57,012 nucleotides of DNA from Saprospiraceae bacterium (GCA_027080725.1 JALWRC010000065.1:1-57012); one strand, 5' to 3'. Counted from the first letter of the stretch, positions 1-9,194 are shown. Translations and numbers: made by a program. The notes: generated by a model not told the origin, from the sequence alone.

Positions 1-1670
1 CCTTTGGGGTTTAATTTGAAATATTCAAAATTGTCCCAACAATCCATTATCAGAAAGACATCTTTTTCAGGACACCAGGGTTTTATCTGTGTTGGTTCGA
101 GTAACCTTGTCCCTCTGCCAATCATTTGCCAGAATTTTGTATAAGAGTAAACAGGTTTTGCAAATACCAGATTTACTAGCTCATGAATATCGATACCGGT
201 ATCCAACATATCTACACTTATTGCCACTCTTGGCATATTATTCTTTTTGAACTGGTCAAGCAAACCGCCTTTTCCGTAAACCCGGGGGTCATCAGAAACA
301 ATAACTTTTGCCAATTCTCCTGCATATTCAGGATACAGAGCATCAAAAATTTTTTCAATTCTGCGAGCGTGAGCTTTGGTCGTGCAAAAGAATATGGATT
401 TTCCGGGCAAAACACCATTTGGGTCCTTAATACATTCTTCCATAAATTCTTTTACGATGGTAACATTAGTGCCTTTGTTGATGACCCTTTTTTCCAAGTC
501 CGTCCCTTCGTAATTTATTTCTTCAATGTCTTTACCTTCAAGAATGAGTGCTTTTTGTTCTTCCAAACTTATTGTTCGTTTGCTAATACCTTCGTCTTGA
601 AATTTGGTTTTAATTTTCATTACTTGAAAACTGCATAAATAAGGCGGAATATTGTTTACCGCTTCTTCGTAGGAATAAGCAAAAGTGGGAATACCATCTT
701 CAGTATCAAAAAGTTTAAATGTATTGTGATCAATAACATCTTTAGGTGTAGCTGTCAGACCAAGTGTTAATGTGTTGAAATAATCAAGAATCTCCTGATA
801 TGTATTATAAATTGAGCGGTGGCTTTCATCAACAACCACCAAATCGAAAAAATGAGGCGAAAGTGTATATTCTTCATCTCTTATGATATTCAGCATTGTT
901 GGATAGGTTGAAACATAAATTCTACGGTCTTTTGCAATTATTTTTTCACCAAGTTTAGGCCATCTTGGCTCATCGGGTAAAAATTCTTTAAACGCATCCA
1001 ACGCTTGATTTCTTAAAGCAATTCTATCTACAAGAAACAAAACTCTTTCTACCCAACCTGCACGCATCATTGCATCTACAAAAGCAATGGTTGTTCTTGT
1101 TTTTCCTGTTCCTGTTGCCATTACAAGCAAAAATCTCTGTTTCTTTTTCTCTATGCCCTCCATTACCGAGCGAATGGCCTGTATTTGATAATCTCTACCG
1201 GCAATTTTTGTGTTAATCAATTCAGCTGCAAGTGGTTTGCGGTTCCTTCTGATATAGCTGTATCTCTCCAAATCATCTCTTGTAGGAAAACCGACGATTT
1301 TTTTCGGAGGATAATTCTCTAAATCCCAAAAATATATTTCGTGTCCATTGGTATAAAAACAAAACGGCAGTTCACCACCTTTTTCTTTTAGTATATTGTA
1401 GCAATACTGTTTTGCTTGTTCTCTTCCAATGGCAGGGTCAACTGAAGTTTTCTTTGCTTCTACTACTGCTAAAACACGCCCGTCTTTCCCATGAAGAACA
1501 TAATCTGAATATTGATGTCCTTGATATGGGGTTTGAGGCTCTCTAACCCCTTCAGGTAATCCCACATTTATATCAAACTCCAAAGAAACTTGTGTATTAT
1601 CGCTGACATTCCAACCTGCTTCGGCGAGTTTCTTATCAATTAGTTTCTTTCTTGTTTGCGCTTCATTCAT
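1..1670 (-). CDS. hsdR: Type I restriction enzyme R subunit / DEAD-box helicase (partial, C-terminus off the left edge)
   Basis: An open frame runs from an ATG at 1668-1670 to the window edge (about 556 codons). I translated it directly. The N-terminal nuclease domain has the PD-(D/E)xK signature: Asp about residue 56 and the EAKK motif about 71-74. The helicase follows: Walker A MATGTGKT about 184-191, a DESH box about 281-284, a GLTATP motif about 304-309, and a late QMIGRGTRL motif VI near the edge. Family knowledge: HsdR cleaves DNA after ATP-driven translocation, in complex with HsdM and HsdS. Those partners are not in the window; on this strand they would lie beyond coordinate 1. The gene is AT-rich compared with the parAB cluster, suggesting an accessory island. 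It could instead be a stand-alone DEAD/DEAH restriction-like helicase. Confidence 0.9.
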   Translation of the reverse strand, partial: MNEAQTRKKLIDKKLAEAGWNVSDNTQVSLEFDINVGLPEGVREPQTPYQGHQYSDYVLHGKDGRVLAVVEAKKTSVDPAIGREQAKQYCYNILKEKGGELPFCFYTNGHEIYFWDLENYPPKKIVGFPTRDDLERYSYIRRNRKPLAAELINTKIAGRDYQIQAIRSVMEGIEKKKQRFLLVMATGTGKTRTTIAFVDAMMRAGWVERVLFLVDRIALRNQALDAFKEFLPDEPRWPKLGEKIIAKDRRIYVSTYPTMLNIIRDEEYTLSPHFFDLVVVDESHRSIYNTYQEILDYFNTLTLGLTATPKDVIDHNTFKLFDTEDGIPTFAYSYEEAVNNIPPYLCSFQVMKIKTKFQDEGISKRTISLEEQKALILEGKDIEEINYEGTDLEKRVINKGTNVTIVKEFMEECIKDPNGVLPGKSIFFCTTKAHARRIEKIFDALYPEYAGELAKVIVSDDPRVYGKGGLLDQFKKNNMPRVAISVDMLDTGIDIHELVNLVFAKPVYSYTKFWQMIGRGTRLLEPTQIKPWCPEKDVFLIMDCWDNFEYFKLNPK

Positions 1671-2644
1671 TCTATTAGTTCTGAATTATTTGTATTTGCT
1701 GGGTGGTAAAAAGTATACTCTACCCGATTTTCGAGATGTGTATGCTTGTACGGTGGTGTTTTTATATGCTAACAAAATTTCTTTCATTCTTGGTTTCCTC
1801 TTTCTTTGCATTGGGCACAACTCTAAGTAAGGCATCCATCACTCATTTCCGAACAGGCCAAATGTTATAGGCGTGGCCTGTGATGCATACATTTCAGTTG
1901 GACAATGATGGAGGTATGGGAAACGCTTCGATGTCTCCTTCCTTTCACTTTCCTATTTAGGGATAAATATACGGCGATTTGAAATATTTTACTGACTCTC
2001 GTAATTTATTGTCTAAATTATTGGGGGCTGAATCAGATGCAATTTTCATTTTGTATTCTTTAGAAATGATTGCAGATGTACTATCACAACGAATAAAATA
2101 GAAGGAATAGAAGCATAATGATACATCCCTCTAAAATAGGCAGCGCGGGACATTCCCCTTTTTTGCCAAAGCGCTACGAGCTTCTTACCAATTTGATTTC
2201 TTGCCATAACTTTTTTGGCTCTAAGGTCCGACTAGTATTCTTTCAGTACAAGATGGGGTTGAGTGGGAGGATACGCATAAAAAGACTTGTCACCACAAAT
2301 TATGACCTCCCCACTAATACGGAAAAATAGGCTGTATGCGGCGGTACCTTACGCGATTAGTTCATTTCGAATTTAAGATTATGACAATAATAACTGAAAA
2401 ACCCATACCCTTTAGCTTTTATCACCTTGTCAGTGAGTTAATCTCTGCACAAAGATGCTAGCGTAATACCATCAAAACATATTCCTCACCGCAGAGCGGG
2501 ACGCCTTGGGATGCGCCGTTATGAGAGGGGTGATTTAAAGATAAGCAATATATAGGCGGGGATTATTTTAAGATTTCTTATCTTTGACTAGATAAATGTC
2601 ATAAAACACTTTGACTCTACATTGCTAAGATAGTCATTAATAAG
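1671..2644. other. Gene-free AT-rich region
   Basis: About 970 bases between the HsdR start and the next gene. No open frame here shows coding character. A 70-codon plus frame at 2118 and a 54-codon minus frame across 2140-2220 overlap a dispersed repeat copy (2153-2230) and look non-coding. The rest is AT-rich with no hairpin or promoter I would defend. Confidence 0.5.
2153..2230 (+). repeat. Dispersed intergenic repeat family C, copy 1
   Basis: This 78-nt stretch aligns with 16377-16453 in the same orientation over its whole length with only one- or two-base gaps; I estimate about three quarters identity by eye. Shared blocks include TTTTTTGCC, GCGCT, CCAATTT, TTCTTnCCAnAACTTTTTT and AAGGnCCG. 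Both copies lie in gene-free DNA. Function is unknown. Confidence 0.6.
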
Positions 2645-3736
2645 ATGATAGCTATAATAATCCTGGCTTTGCTTCCGTCCCTCTTAGTCTTGATTGATTT
2701 TATTGGATACAATGTCACTGGAAAAAGACTTTACAATATTGTATACAGTCGAGCATTAGAAATCATCTCAATACTAATAATCCCCTTGCTTTATTTGATA
2801 GGAGATAATCAAGACACCAATGACTGTTGCACGGAAAGCGCGACTTTCTCTCCCGAACATATATTGATTATTAATGTCGTAATAAGCATCTGTATAATCA
2901 CCTATTTTCTATCCGCCTATAAGAAGACAATAATTAGTCCCATAGTCGAAACCTTAATAAACTCCATTCTACTTGGTGGAATTGTATTTAATGTATTCAT
3001 GGCCATCCACGTACAATTTCCATATTGGATTGTTGGAAATCTTCCTGTTATTCTGCTTTTCGTACTCGAGTTATCCAAGAATCAAAGGATGATATCCGGC
3101 TATAGTTCGAATTTTGACCTTAGCACCATGAATTATGCAGAGAAAATTGCATGGAAAATATTGAATTTCAGACCTATTTTCAAAATACCTGTTTTACTGA
3201 TTATATGCTTACCAATTTTAGTGTTAATATCTGGTTTTATGTTACTTTTTGGACAAAAACCGGATTCCATTATTAGAGCATTTACCGACACTTACAAACA
3301 CGGGTTTTCTCAGCTTGACTACATGTGTGAGAATGTAGATTGTGGCGGCCATTTTTTTTGCTCCGTCGCAGCAAAAGGGCATAAGCGAATTGTAAAACCA
3401 ATAAGATTAGGAGAAAGAGGAGGAAATAGGATAATGTGCAATAGGCAACTCTTAATTGCTAATGCCTTTGAAGAACTGATTGAAGATAATTTTCCGAAAC
3501 TGCATAAGTATATAAGACGAAACTACAACAAGGTCGGCAACGTAATACATCGATACTATTTGGTTTTCAATATAAAAATCATTGCAGACATGGTGTATAT
3601 AATGATGAAGCCCCTAGAGTGGTTTTTCCTTCTTGTGCTTTATACATTTGACCGGAATCCTGAAAATAGAATTGCTAAACAATACCTTAGCCCAATCGAT
3701 CGTGATGATATTAATCAGAAAATTACCACCTTTTAA
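2645..3736 (+). CDS. Polytopic membrane protein of unknown function (DUF6688-like)
   Basis: 363 residues. Hydrophobic segments at about 1-20, 38-55, 75-92, 100-125, 128-142 and 180-205 make it an inner-membrane protein. The soluble C-terminal half contains a Cys-rich stretch (CENVDC, CGGHFFC) followed by a GHKRIVKP motif, a MCNRQLLIANAFEELI segment and a conserved-looking YNKVG. This arrangement resembles the Bacteroidota family I recall as DUF6688, but I cannot confirm the assignment. The gene stands alone between the HsdR gene and the convergent DUF5683 gene, in AT-rich DNA. The start is the first ATG of the frame, preceded by AT-rich sequence without a Shine-Dalgarno. The clustered Cys residues could bind metal or form disulfides; no function can be assigned. 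Confidence 0.75.
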   Translation: MIAIIILALLPSLLVLIDFIGYNVTGKRLYNIVYSRALEIISILIIPLLYLIGDNQDTNDCCTESATFSPEHILIINVVISICIITYFLSAYKKTIISPIVETLINSILLGGIVFNVFMAIHVQFPYWIVGNLPVILLFVLELSKNQRMISGYSSNFDLSTMNYAEKIAWKILNFRPIFKIPVLLIICLPILVLISGFMLLFGQKPDSIIRAFTDTYKHGFSQLDYMCENVDCGGHFFCSVAAKGHKRIVKPIRLGERGGNRIMCNRQLLIANAFEELIEDNFPKLHKYIRRNYNKVGNVIHRYYLVFNIKIIADMVYIMMKPLEWFFLLVLYTFDRNPENRIAKQYLSPIDRDDINQKITTF

Positions 3737-3947
3737 TAAACGGAACTGAATTCGCATTAAAATCCCATCACACTATGCATTACCTGCCGAGCAGTTTCTC
3801 CCCTTGCATTTCAAGCACAGCCGAACTGCATCCGGCCAAAAGGGCTAGGTATATCATCAAGCGTGTTTATTTATTTCGTAATAAGATCCATTCAGCTCAC
3901 CAAGATCGCACTTGTATATTTGCAGGGATTTTTGCCCATTCAGCCCA

Positions 3948-4598
3948 CTAAAAACGATACCTCAACCCAATATTCGCAGAAAATGGAGTCGTCGGGGCAA
4001 CAGTTGCAATCGAGGAATTGGACGGTAAGAGCTCTATGGAAAGGTCATCGCTGATGTCAAATTCCATCAAGTGTCTGTCCACAAAAGCCTCTATCCCCGA
4101 GGCTACGTAAATTAAGCCCAGCCACACATAGCTTTCAAAGAGCGCTTTGTCCGCCTCCCTGCGGAAAGTCTGCAACGTATTGACGTCATAAACCCCTTGA
4201 AACCGGTCTTGTGAATTAACCCCCAGGTCCACACGCATACGGAAGGCCTCGTCATAGATATGGTAATTCTCCCTTCGTCTGGCAATGATATACACAGCAG
4301 CTCCGATACCTGCATATACGATGGGCACCTTCCAGAAGCGCCTGTTGTACACCTGCCCCCCACCGGGGATGGCCGACCACATCAACGCCCTGCCGGGTTT
4401 ACCCCGAAACAATACCTTGAATATGCTCTCTTTTTTCTCCTCTTGTTCAGCAGTTGTGTCTGTCGTAGTCTCTACTACCTGAAGGGTATCCGGCTTCGTG
4501 GGCTGAACCTGGCCTTTCAGTTGCCCCCAATACCCAAACAGAAGCAGAAAAACGGGGACCCAACCCATATTCAACCCTTTCATTTGTTTGCTTTTCAT
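3948..4598 (-). CDS. DUF5683 domain membrane protein downstream of parB
   Basis: I place the start at 4598 (product beginning MKSKQMKGLN), because the longer frame to 4679 would overlap parB and puts non-signal sequence ahead of a clear N-terminal signal or membrane segment (VPVFLLLFGYW). This gives 217 residues. A short linker is followed by the DUF5683 core: LMWSAIPGGGQVYNRRFWK, a hydrophobic YAGIGAAVYIIA segment, and later a YVWLGLIYVASGIEAFVDRHL segment. The family is found in Bacteroidota immediately after parA-parB, as here (52 nt after the parB stop). Its role is unknown; a membrane or cell-envelope partner of the segregation operon is a guess from synteny. Convergent with the membrane-protein gene at 2645-3736. 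Confidence 0.85.
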   Translation of the reverse strand: MKSKQMKGLNMGWVPVFLLLFGYWGQLKGQVQPTKPDTLQVVETTTDTTAEQEEKKESIFKVLFRGKPGRALMWSAIPGGGQVYNRRFWKVPIVYAGIGAAVYIIARRRENYHIYDEAFRMRVDLGVNSQDRFQGVYDVNTLQTFRREADKALFESYVWLGLIYVASGIEAFVDRHLMEFDISDDLSIELLPSNSSIATVAPTTPFSANIGLRYRF

Positions 4599-4650
4599 GT
4601 TTTCAGCAATTTGATGGACTCTTTGATGCTGCGAACGATGGCCCCACAGC

Positions 4651-5532
4651 CTACTGCCCCAATACCTCCAGGATATCATTGAGGTGCTTGGTGTCTTTGA
4701 AGGGGATCACCAACTTGCCCCCGCCCTTAGCATTGGTCGGAATCGACACCTTAGCGCCAAACATCTCCGAAAGCCTGTCCCGGACGGCATTCATCTCCGG
4801 AGAAACCTTTTCTGGGGACGGCGTCTTCTGTGTCGCCGAAGTCTTCGCCCGGCGCTCCAGAGCGCGCACCGACAACCCTTCGTCCAATATGGCGCGATGC
4901 AAATCAAGTTGGAGCATCAACGATTTCACTCCGGCCAAAACCCGTGCGTGCCCCATAGAAATGAGATCCTCCTTCAAGCTTTTTTGTATCTCCGGAGGCA
5001 GGCTGAGCAGTCGAAGGTAGTTGGCCACCGTACTTCGTTTTTTACTCACTCGCTCGGCCATCTGCTCCTGCGTCAGGCCGGCTTCTTCCATCAATTGCTG
5101 GTAGGCAAAGGCCACCTCCAATGGATTGAGATCCTCGCGTTGGATATTCTCTATCAGCGCCATTTCGATCATCCCTTGGTCATCCGCTGTCCGGACATAG
5201 GCCGGTAGCTCCTTCAACTCTGCAAGCTGGGCCGCACGCCATCTGCGTTCTCCCGAGATGAGCTGATATTGGCCGGAGGCCAGGCGCCGTACGGTGATAG
5301 GCTGGATGAGCCCATGGGTGCGAAGCGATTGGGCAAGGGCTTCCAACTCCTCCCGGGCAAATTCCTTTCTCGGTTGAAATGGATTGACCATGATTTTGTC
5401 CACCGGGATATTCGCAACATGGCGTCCCTCCTTGTCGCCCGATTTAGGGGCAGTCTTAGCCGAAAGCTGATCGTAATTGCTAAATATGGCTTTAAGGCCC
5501 TGCCCTAGTTTTTCTTTGCTGTTTTTGCTCAT
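4651..5532 (-). CDS. parB: Chromosome partitioning protein ParB
   Basis: 293 residues, normal for chromosomal ParB. It has the N-terminal ParB/Srx CTPase fold with the GERRWRA motif (about 94-100) and ENIQRE (about 128-133), a central helix-turn-helix region (about 150-180, TQEQMAERVSKKRSTVANYL) that binds parS, and a C-terminal dimerisation segment. ParB loads on parS as a CTP-dependent clamp and stimulates ParA to segregate origins. It follows parA with a 23-nt gap, so the two are co-transcribed. I saw no canonical parS palindrome in the window by eye. Confidence 0.97.
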   Translation of the reverse strand: MSKNSKEKLGQGLKAIFSNYDQLSAKTAPKSGDKEGRHVANIPVDKIMVNPFQPRKEFAREELEALAQSLRTHGLIQPITVRRLASGQYQLISGERRWRAAQLAELKELPAYVRTADDQGMIEMALIENIQREDLNPLEVAFAYQQLMEEAGLTQEQMAERVSKKRSTVANYLRLLSLPPEIQKSLKEDLISMGHARVLAGVKSLMLQLDLHRAILDEGLSVRALERRAKTSATQKTPSPEKVSPEMNAVRDRLSEMFGAKVSIPTNAKGGGKLVIPFKDTKHLNDILEVLGQ

Positions 5533-5555
5533 ATTGCTTTGTGAATAGTTTCAAT

Positions 5556-6341
5556 TTATGGCACAAGGTGTGCTTCTTCCTCCTTGTTGCGATCCAAAAA
5601 CTCCGCCGCAAGTTTCATAAAGTTGTCGCTCCCCTTGCATCCGGCATCGTACATGATGACCGGTTGCCCGACTGAAGGGGCCTCCGTGATTTTTGAATTC
5701 CGGTGAATGATGGTCTCATAGACGAAGTCTGGGACGCTCGATTTAATCTGTTGGACAATCATCTTACCCAACCTCAATCGCCGGTCGTACATCGAGATGA
5801 GTATGCCATCGATATGGAGTTGGGGATTGAGTTGATCGGTGACGAGCTGAATGGTGCTTTTCAACTTGCCGAGGCCTTCGAGTGCGAAGATCTCACACTG
5901 GATGGGGATGATGACTTTTTCCGCTGCGGTCAATGCATTGATCGTGAGTAATCCCAGAGAGGGGGAACAGTCTATGAGTATGAAATCGTAGGCCTCCTCC
6001 AGCCCCTGGAGCAAATCCCGGAGTACAAATTCCCTACGCAACCGGCTTACGAGTTCGATTTCCGCTCCAACTAGATCTATATGCGAAGGGATGATGTCCA
6101 AGTTGGGAGTGTTGGTAGGGCGAATCGCTTCCTCCAACGGCGTATCTCCGGCGATGCATTCGTAGATATTGGGGGAAGTCTCCGGCGAAATCCCCAATCC
6201 GGAGGTCGAATTGGCTTGCGGGTCAAAGTCCACCAAAAGCACTTTGCGCTCCAATACGGCTAACGATGCCGCGAGGTTAATGGCAGTGGTCGTCTTACCG
6301 ACTCCTCCTTTTTGATTGGCGATTGCTATAATTTTCCCCAT
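5556..6341 (-). CDS. parA: Chromosome partitioning ATPase ParA (Soj)
   Basis: 261 residues. Deviant Walker A KGGVGKTT at about 11-18, with the signature lysine of the MinD/ParA class; FDPQANSTSGLG (A' region) around residues 39-50; DFILIDCSPSLGLLT (Walker B) about 115-130. It is a DNA-bound, ATP-dependent dimer that moves ParB-parS complexes. Length and absence of an N-terminal HTH fit the chromosomal type rather than a plasmid type Ia ParA. Only 6 nt separate it from the upstream MBL-fold gene, so the operon probably starts at or before that gene. Confidence 0.97.
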   Translation of the reverse strand: MGKIIAIANQKGGVGKTTTAINLAASLAVLERKVLLVDFDPQANSTSGLGISPETSPNIYECIAGDTPLEEAIRPTNTPNLDIIPSHIDLVGAEIELVSRLRREFVLRDLLQGLEEAYDFILIDCSPSLGLLTINALTAAEKVIIPIQCEIFALEGLGKLKSTIQLVTDQLNPQLHIDGILISMYDRRLRLGKMIVQQIKSSVPDFVYETIIHRNSKITEAPSVGQPVIMYDAGCKGSDNFMKLAAEFLDRNKEEEAHLVP

Positions 6342-6347
6342 ATGATT

Positions 6348-7028
6348 TTATACCTCTAATGATTCTCCAATATCCAAAAGTGCCAACTCTTTGCCGGCCG
6401 ATCCAAATACCTCCTTCGCCTTCGCCTTGTCGATGGCAATGACTTCAAAAGTATCGAAATGATACCCCAACACCCTATCACATCCCACATAATCCGAAGC
6501 ATGAACCGCATCTTCATACCCCATGGTAAAATTGTCCCCGATAGGTAGAACCGCCAAATCCAATGAAGGACAAGATTCCGCGATGAGCTCCATGTCCTTG
6601 GTCAAGGCTGTATCGCCGGCTATGTATACACATCCCTCTTCATTCCACAATACAAAACCAGCCGGATTTCCACCGTAGGTCCCATCCGGAAACGCACTCG
6701 AATGCAAGGCATTGACCATTTTGACCGTACCCCAATCAAACGTAAATTTTCCACCGATGTTCATTCCATGTCCTTTGCAATTCTTCTGTCCAAAATAGGT
6801 TGTAATTTCAAAATTGGACACGATTAAAACCTCCTTTCCCGCCGCCAGGGTCTCTACATCCGCTACATGGTCTCCATGCGCGTGCGTCAAAAGCAGAACA
6901 TCCGGCCGCAGGCTTTCGATATCGATATTTGCAGCCTTGGGGTTGGGAGTGATGAATGGGTCGACGACAATGCGCGTGCCCTTGGTTTCGATGAGGAGGG
7001 AAGCATGTCCCAGGAATGTAATTTTCAT
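6348..7028 (-). CDS. Metal-dependent hydrolase, MBL fold, UPF0173 (YtkL) family
   Basis: 226 residues, typical of UPF0173. Metallo-beta-lactamase features: VDPFITPNP near residue 22-30, the zinc-binding THAHGDH motif at about 48-54, a later His in NALHSSAFPDG, AGDTAL about 136-141 (bridging Asp), and a C-terminal GYHFDTF. Substrate unknown; the family is widely annotated as a probable metal-dependent hydrolase. It is the first gene of the tight cluster MBL - parA - parB - DUF5683. The adjacency to parA may be simple co-transcription. Confidence 0.93.
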   Translation of the reverse strand: MKITFLGHASLLIETKGTRIVVDPFITPNPKAANIDIESLRPDVLLLTHAHGDHVADVETLAAGKEVLIVSNFEITTYFGQKNCKGHGMNIGGKFTFDWGTVKMVNALHSSAFPDGTYGGNPAGFVLWNEEGCVYIAGDTALTKDMELIAESCPSLDLAVLPIGDNFTMGYEDAVHASDYVGCDRVLGYHFDTFEVIAIDKAKAKEVFGSAGKELALLDIGESLEV

Positions 7029-7267
7029 ATCAATAGGTCTTTACTATGTGATGAACAACGTCCAATCTGAAAGCGGATCATTCAAAAGCACTCTTCTCAG
7101 TGCGTCTTTATCAATTTTCTGCAAAGATACGCAAGAAACTGCGGAAATACCCTACTGTTTTTGTATGTATTAGGGTATGGTCAACCTTATAGGGAATTCA
7201 GTTCAACGACAGGCGCCAGACTTCACCATTTACTCGTAGTAAAACGCATTATCAATAAAGCCTATTT

Positions 7268-7804
7268 CTATTCTGAGGCCAATGCCAACAATTTCATAAC
7301 GGTTTTCCAATTCCTCGTTGTGGCCGCGACATTTAGTTTCTTCTCAAAAAAACTATTCGTCAGCTTTGAAAGGTGAAATTTTCCTTCACAATATATAAAT
7401 ACTTCCTTATCGTCAATATGAAATCTGTCAGGCTCGTAATGATACGTGCGGGTCCTTTCTACCTTGTCCGCTGAAGGCCTGCTTTGCAAGAGCGTCAAAT
7501 GCAGTCGATTGATGTCCATGTCCTTGTTAAGAAATGGATTCTTGGTGATGGATATTTGGAGTTCTTCAGGACTTCTTACAATCACCGGAACCTCAAACCC
7601 ATACTTTTCAAGAAGGACCTTTTGAAGCATGTGTTCCAATGAAGCACTCGTTTTATCCGAGTCAAAAATCAAATTGCCACTTTGTATGTAACTTTTCACA
7701 TCACGCCATCCCATCGTTTCGCACAGTGATCTCAAGTCCGCCATTAGGATTTTTTTCCTTCCACCTACATTTATGCCTCTCAATAATGCAATTCGTCTTC
7801 TCAT
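7268..7804 (-). CDS. DUF1697 family protein
   Basis: I start at 7804 (MRRRIALLRGINVGGRKK), because the DUF1697 family begins with exactly this kind of LLRGINVGG segment and the 25 residues upstream look unrelated. The result is 178 residues, usual for the family. Other family features are MADLR, a SYIQSGNLIFDS strand near residue 37-50, and a C-terminal SFFEKKLNVAATTRNWKT stretch. The biochemical function is not established. The gene lies alone between the parAB cluster and a DUF1272 gene on the same strand. Confidence 0.92.
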   Translation of the reverse strand: MRRRIALLRGINVGGRKKILMADLRSLCETMGWRDVKSYIQSGNLIFDSDKTSASLEHMLQKVLLEKYGFEVPVIVRSPEELQISITKNPFLNKDMDINRLHLTLLQSRPSADKVERTRTYHYEPDRFHIDDKEVFIYCEGKFHLSKLTNSFFEKKLNVAATTRNWKTVMKLLALASE

Positions 7805-7909
7805 ATTGGTATTTATTTGTTTACAAGGACTTTGGCTAAAAAAGTACCTGCACTTGCTATACTTACCCCCTCGTATCAAAAGGGAAGATTATTCCATATA
7901 ATAATACAT

Positions 7910-8191
7910 CTACCTATCGCCCGGCTCAATATATCTGTACTTATCCAGGAATTTGTTTTCTATGACCTTCTTGAACACTTTGTTCTCACTTACGGGATGT
8001 TTCATCAATCCCGCTTTTGGTCTTACGGGCCTTTTTTCAAACCCACCTCCACAGTTGGGGCACACATTGAATAATACGGTGTCAACACAGTCCTTACAAA
8101 AGGTACATTCGTAAGAGCATATCATCGCCTCGGCGCTGGTATTTGGCAGTGGTTTTTGACAGTTTTCACATGAAGTTCTAATTTCTAACAT
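7910..8191 (-). CDS. DUF1272 family small zinc-ribbon-like protein
   Basis: 93 residues. Four Cys-pair motifs are visible: CENC near residue 8-11, CSYEC about 25-29, CKDC about 32-35 and CPNCGG about 44-49. This Cys arrangement and the sequence PNTSAEAMICSYECTFC match DUF1272, a short family presumed to bind zinc. It is a little longer than usual because of a C-terminal extension rich in Lys. Function unknown. Its start codon is 106 nt upstream of the DUF1697 start on the same strand, so the two may be co-transcribed. Confidence 0.9.
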   Translation of the reverse strand: MLEIRTSCENCQKPLPNTSAEAMICSYECTFCKDCVDTVLFNVCPNCGGGFEKRPVRPKAGLMKHPVSENKVFKKVIENKFLDKYRYIEPGDR

Positions 8192-8408
8192 TGTGTTTTA
8201 TTTGTTGACCAAAACTCAATACGAAGATGATCAGTTGCCAAAGAATGCATTGCGCTCCCGGGATAAAATAAGCCCGTCGCAACTGTAGCTGCGCTGCAAA
8301 CCAATTTATTGGAATGGGTTTGATTCTATTGTGCTTACAATTCCTCATTAACATTTTCGTCTCTTTTTTGAAGGATTTTATTGCACACGCTATTAAATAC
8401 CTTTTGTA

Positions 8409-8690
8409 TCAATTAATCATTCTCGCTGTTAAGTCTCTTGCAGAATGATGGATTGTTTATATATCAATTTTATTCTCATTTACTATTTTGAGATAATTCT
8501 ATATCTTCCTTCAATGAGTTCTCTAATAGTATCTTGATTTATTTCCGGCACTATCCTTCCTGAACGAGTTTGTACTTTTAATAGTTTTGTCCTGGTTTTT
8601 AGCCTGCATACCTCTTCGAATTTTTTGAGATATATTCTGCAATATTCCTCAAATCGTCTTTGCTTGAAATGTCCAATTTATTCGAACCAT
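8409..8690 (-). pseudogene. Decayed ParE/RelE-type toxin gene
   Basis: Reading the minus strand from an ATG at 8688-8690 gives MVRINWTFQAK, then the frame is lost by an apparent single-base deletion near 8658-8661. In the next frame DDLRNIAEYISKNSKRYAG is legible up to a stop at about 8599-8601. A further shift restores LKTRTKLLKVQTRSGRIVP and then INQDTIRELIEGRYRII. Another lost base near 8483-8490 and an in-frame stop at 8457-8459 interrupt the tail, which would read TIHHSARDL before a stop at 8409-8411. These fragments in order match the ParE plasmid-stabilisation toxin family, about 94 residues when reassembled. The ATG overlaps the end of the antitoxin gene, the normal arrangement of such operons. 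At least four lesions argue against sequencing error and for true decay. Confidence 0.8.
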
Positions 8691-8860
8691 TTTCTGATTT
8701 CATTTGCCAATTCACTCTCCGATAGGATTTGTCCATTCTCCGATTGCTTGTTTCCGGTTTCAATCTTTTCAATTAAGATTAATCTATCAACCAATTCATC
8801 AATTGAAAACTCATCTGGAAGTTTGTCAATCTGTTCTTTTACTCTTTCTTTTGTCAACAT
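8678..8860 (-). CDS. Small antitoxin-like protein, partner of a decayed ParE-type toxin
   Basis: 60 residues: a mostly helical acidic protein containing IDKLPDEFSIDELVDRLILIEKI, a pattern common in Bacteroidota antitoxins that sit ahead of ParE/RelE-family toxins. Its 3' end overlaps the first codons of the toxin remnant at 8409-8690, the expected translational coupling. The reading frame is intact while the toxin is broken. Inference: it is an orphaned antitoxin; it might still neutralise related toxins elsewhere. Without the adjacent toxin remnant the assignment would be weak, because the sequence itself has no strong DNA-binding motif. Confidence 0.65.
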   Translation of the reverse strand: MLTKERVKEQIDKLPDEFSIDELVDRLILIEKIETGNKQSENGQILSESELANEIRKWFE

Positions 8861-9194
8861 AATCGCTTGTTTTACTTATTTGTTAATGGGTCGTGATAAT
8901 AATTTCTATCATTTTCAATTGTGTGTCACTCTTAATATGCGAGATAACATTGGCCTTTGTATCAACAGATTAATTCTTTAAGTCAAACATCCTACCGATT
9001 AGAGCGGCAATGATGAAGTAGGAGTCATTTCCTTAATGATTTCAATATGCGCACACTTATCATCTCCCCATAGAACGGCATGAAAAGTGTTTTTATCGTC
9101 CTTTTCATACCATTCCTCATTTAGCATCCAAGGTCAAAATTTTCTAATTCTCCTCCCAAAGATATGAAATACTTACCAAATAACCTTACTTATT
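8861..9194. other. Gene-poor stretch upstream of the antitoxin
   Basis: 334 bases. The only coding candidate is a 42-codon minus-strand frame at 8999-9127 (listed separately). The remainder, including the probable promoter region of the toxin-antitoxin pair at 8861-8998, shows no motif I can defend. Confidence 0.4.
8999..9127 (-). CDS. Short open frame, possible gene remnant
   Basis: 42 codons, starting MLNEEWYEKDDKNTFHAVLW and ending at a stop at 8999-9001. The amino-acid composition (Trp, Tyr, Asp, Glu, His) looks protein-like and resembles the C-terminal part of a small globular protein rather than random translation. I do not recognise the family. It may be the surviving end of a gene truncated by the repeat elements that begin at 9195, since no matching N-terminal sequence is visible upstream. 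It is as likely to be a fragment as a functional gene. Confidence 0.3.
   Translation of the reverse strand: MLNEEWYEKDDKNTFHAVLWGDDKCAHIEIIKEMTPTSSLPL

Noticed and set aside
2118-2330. 70-codon plus-strand open frame
   Set aside because: It overlaps a dispersed repeat copy and has no protein-like character or plausible start context.
7161-7376. 71-codon plus-strand frame
   Set aside because: It is largely the antisense of the DUF1697 gene end.
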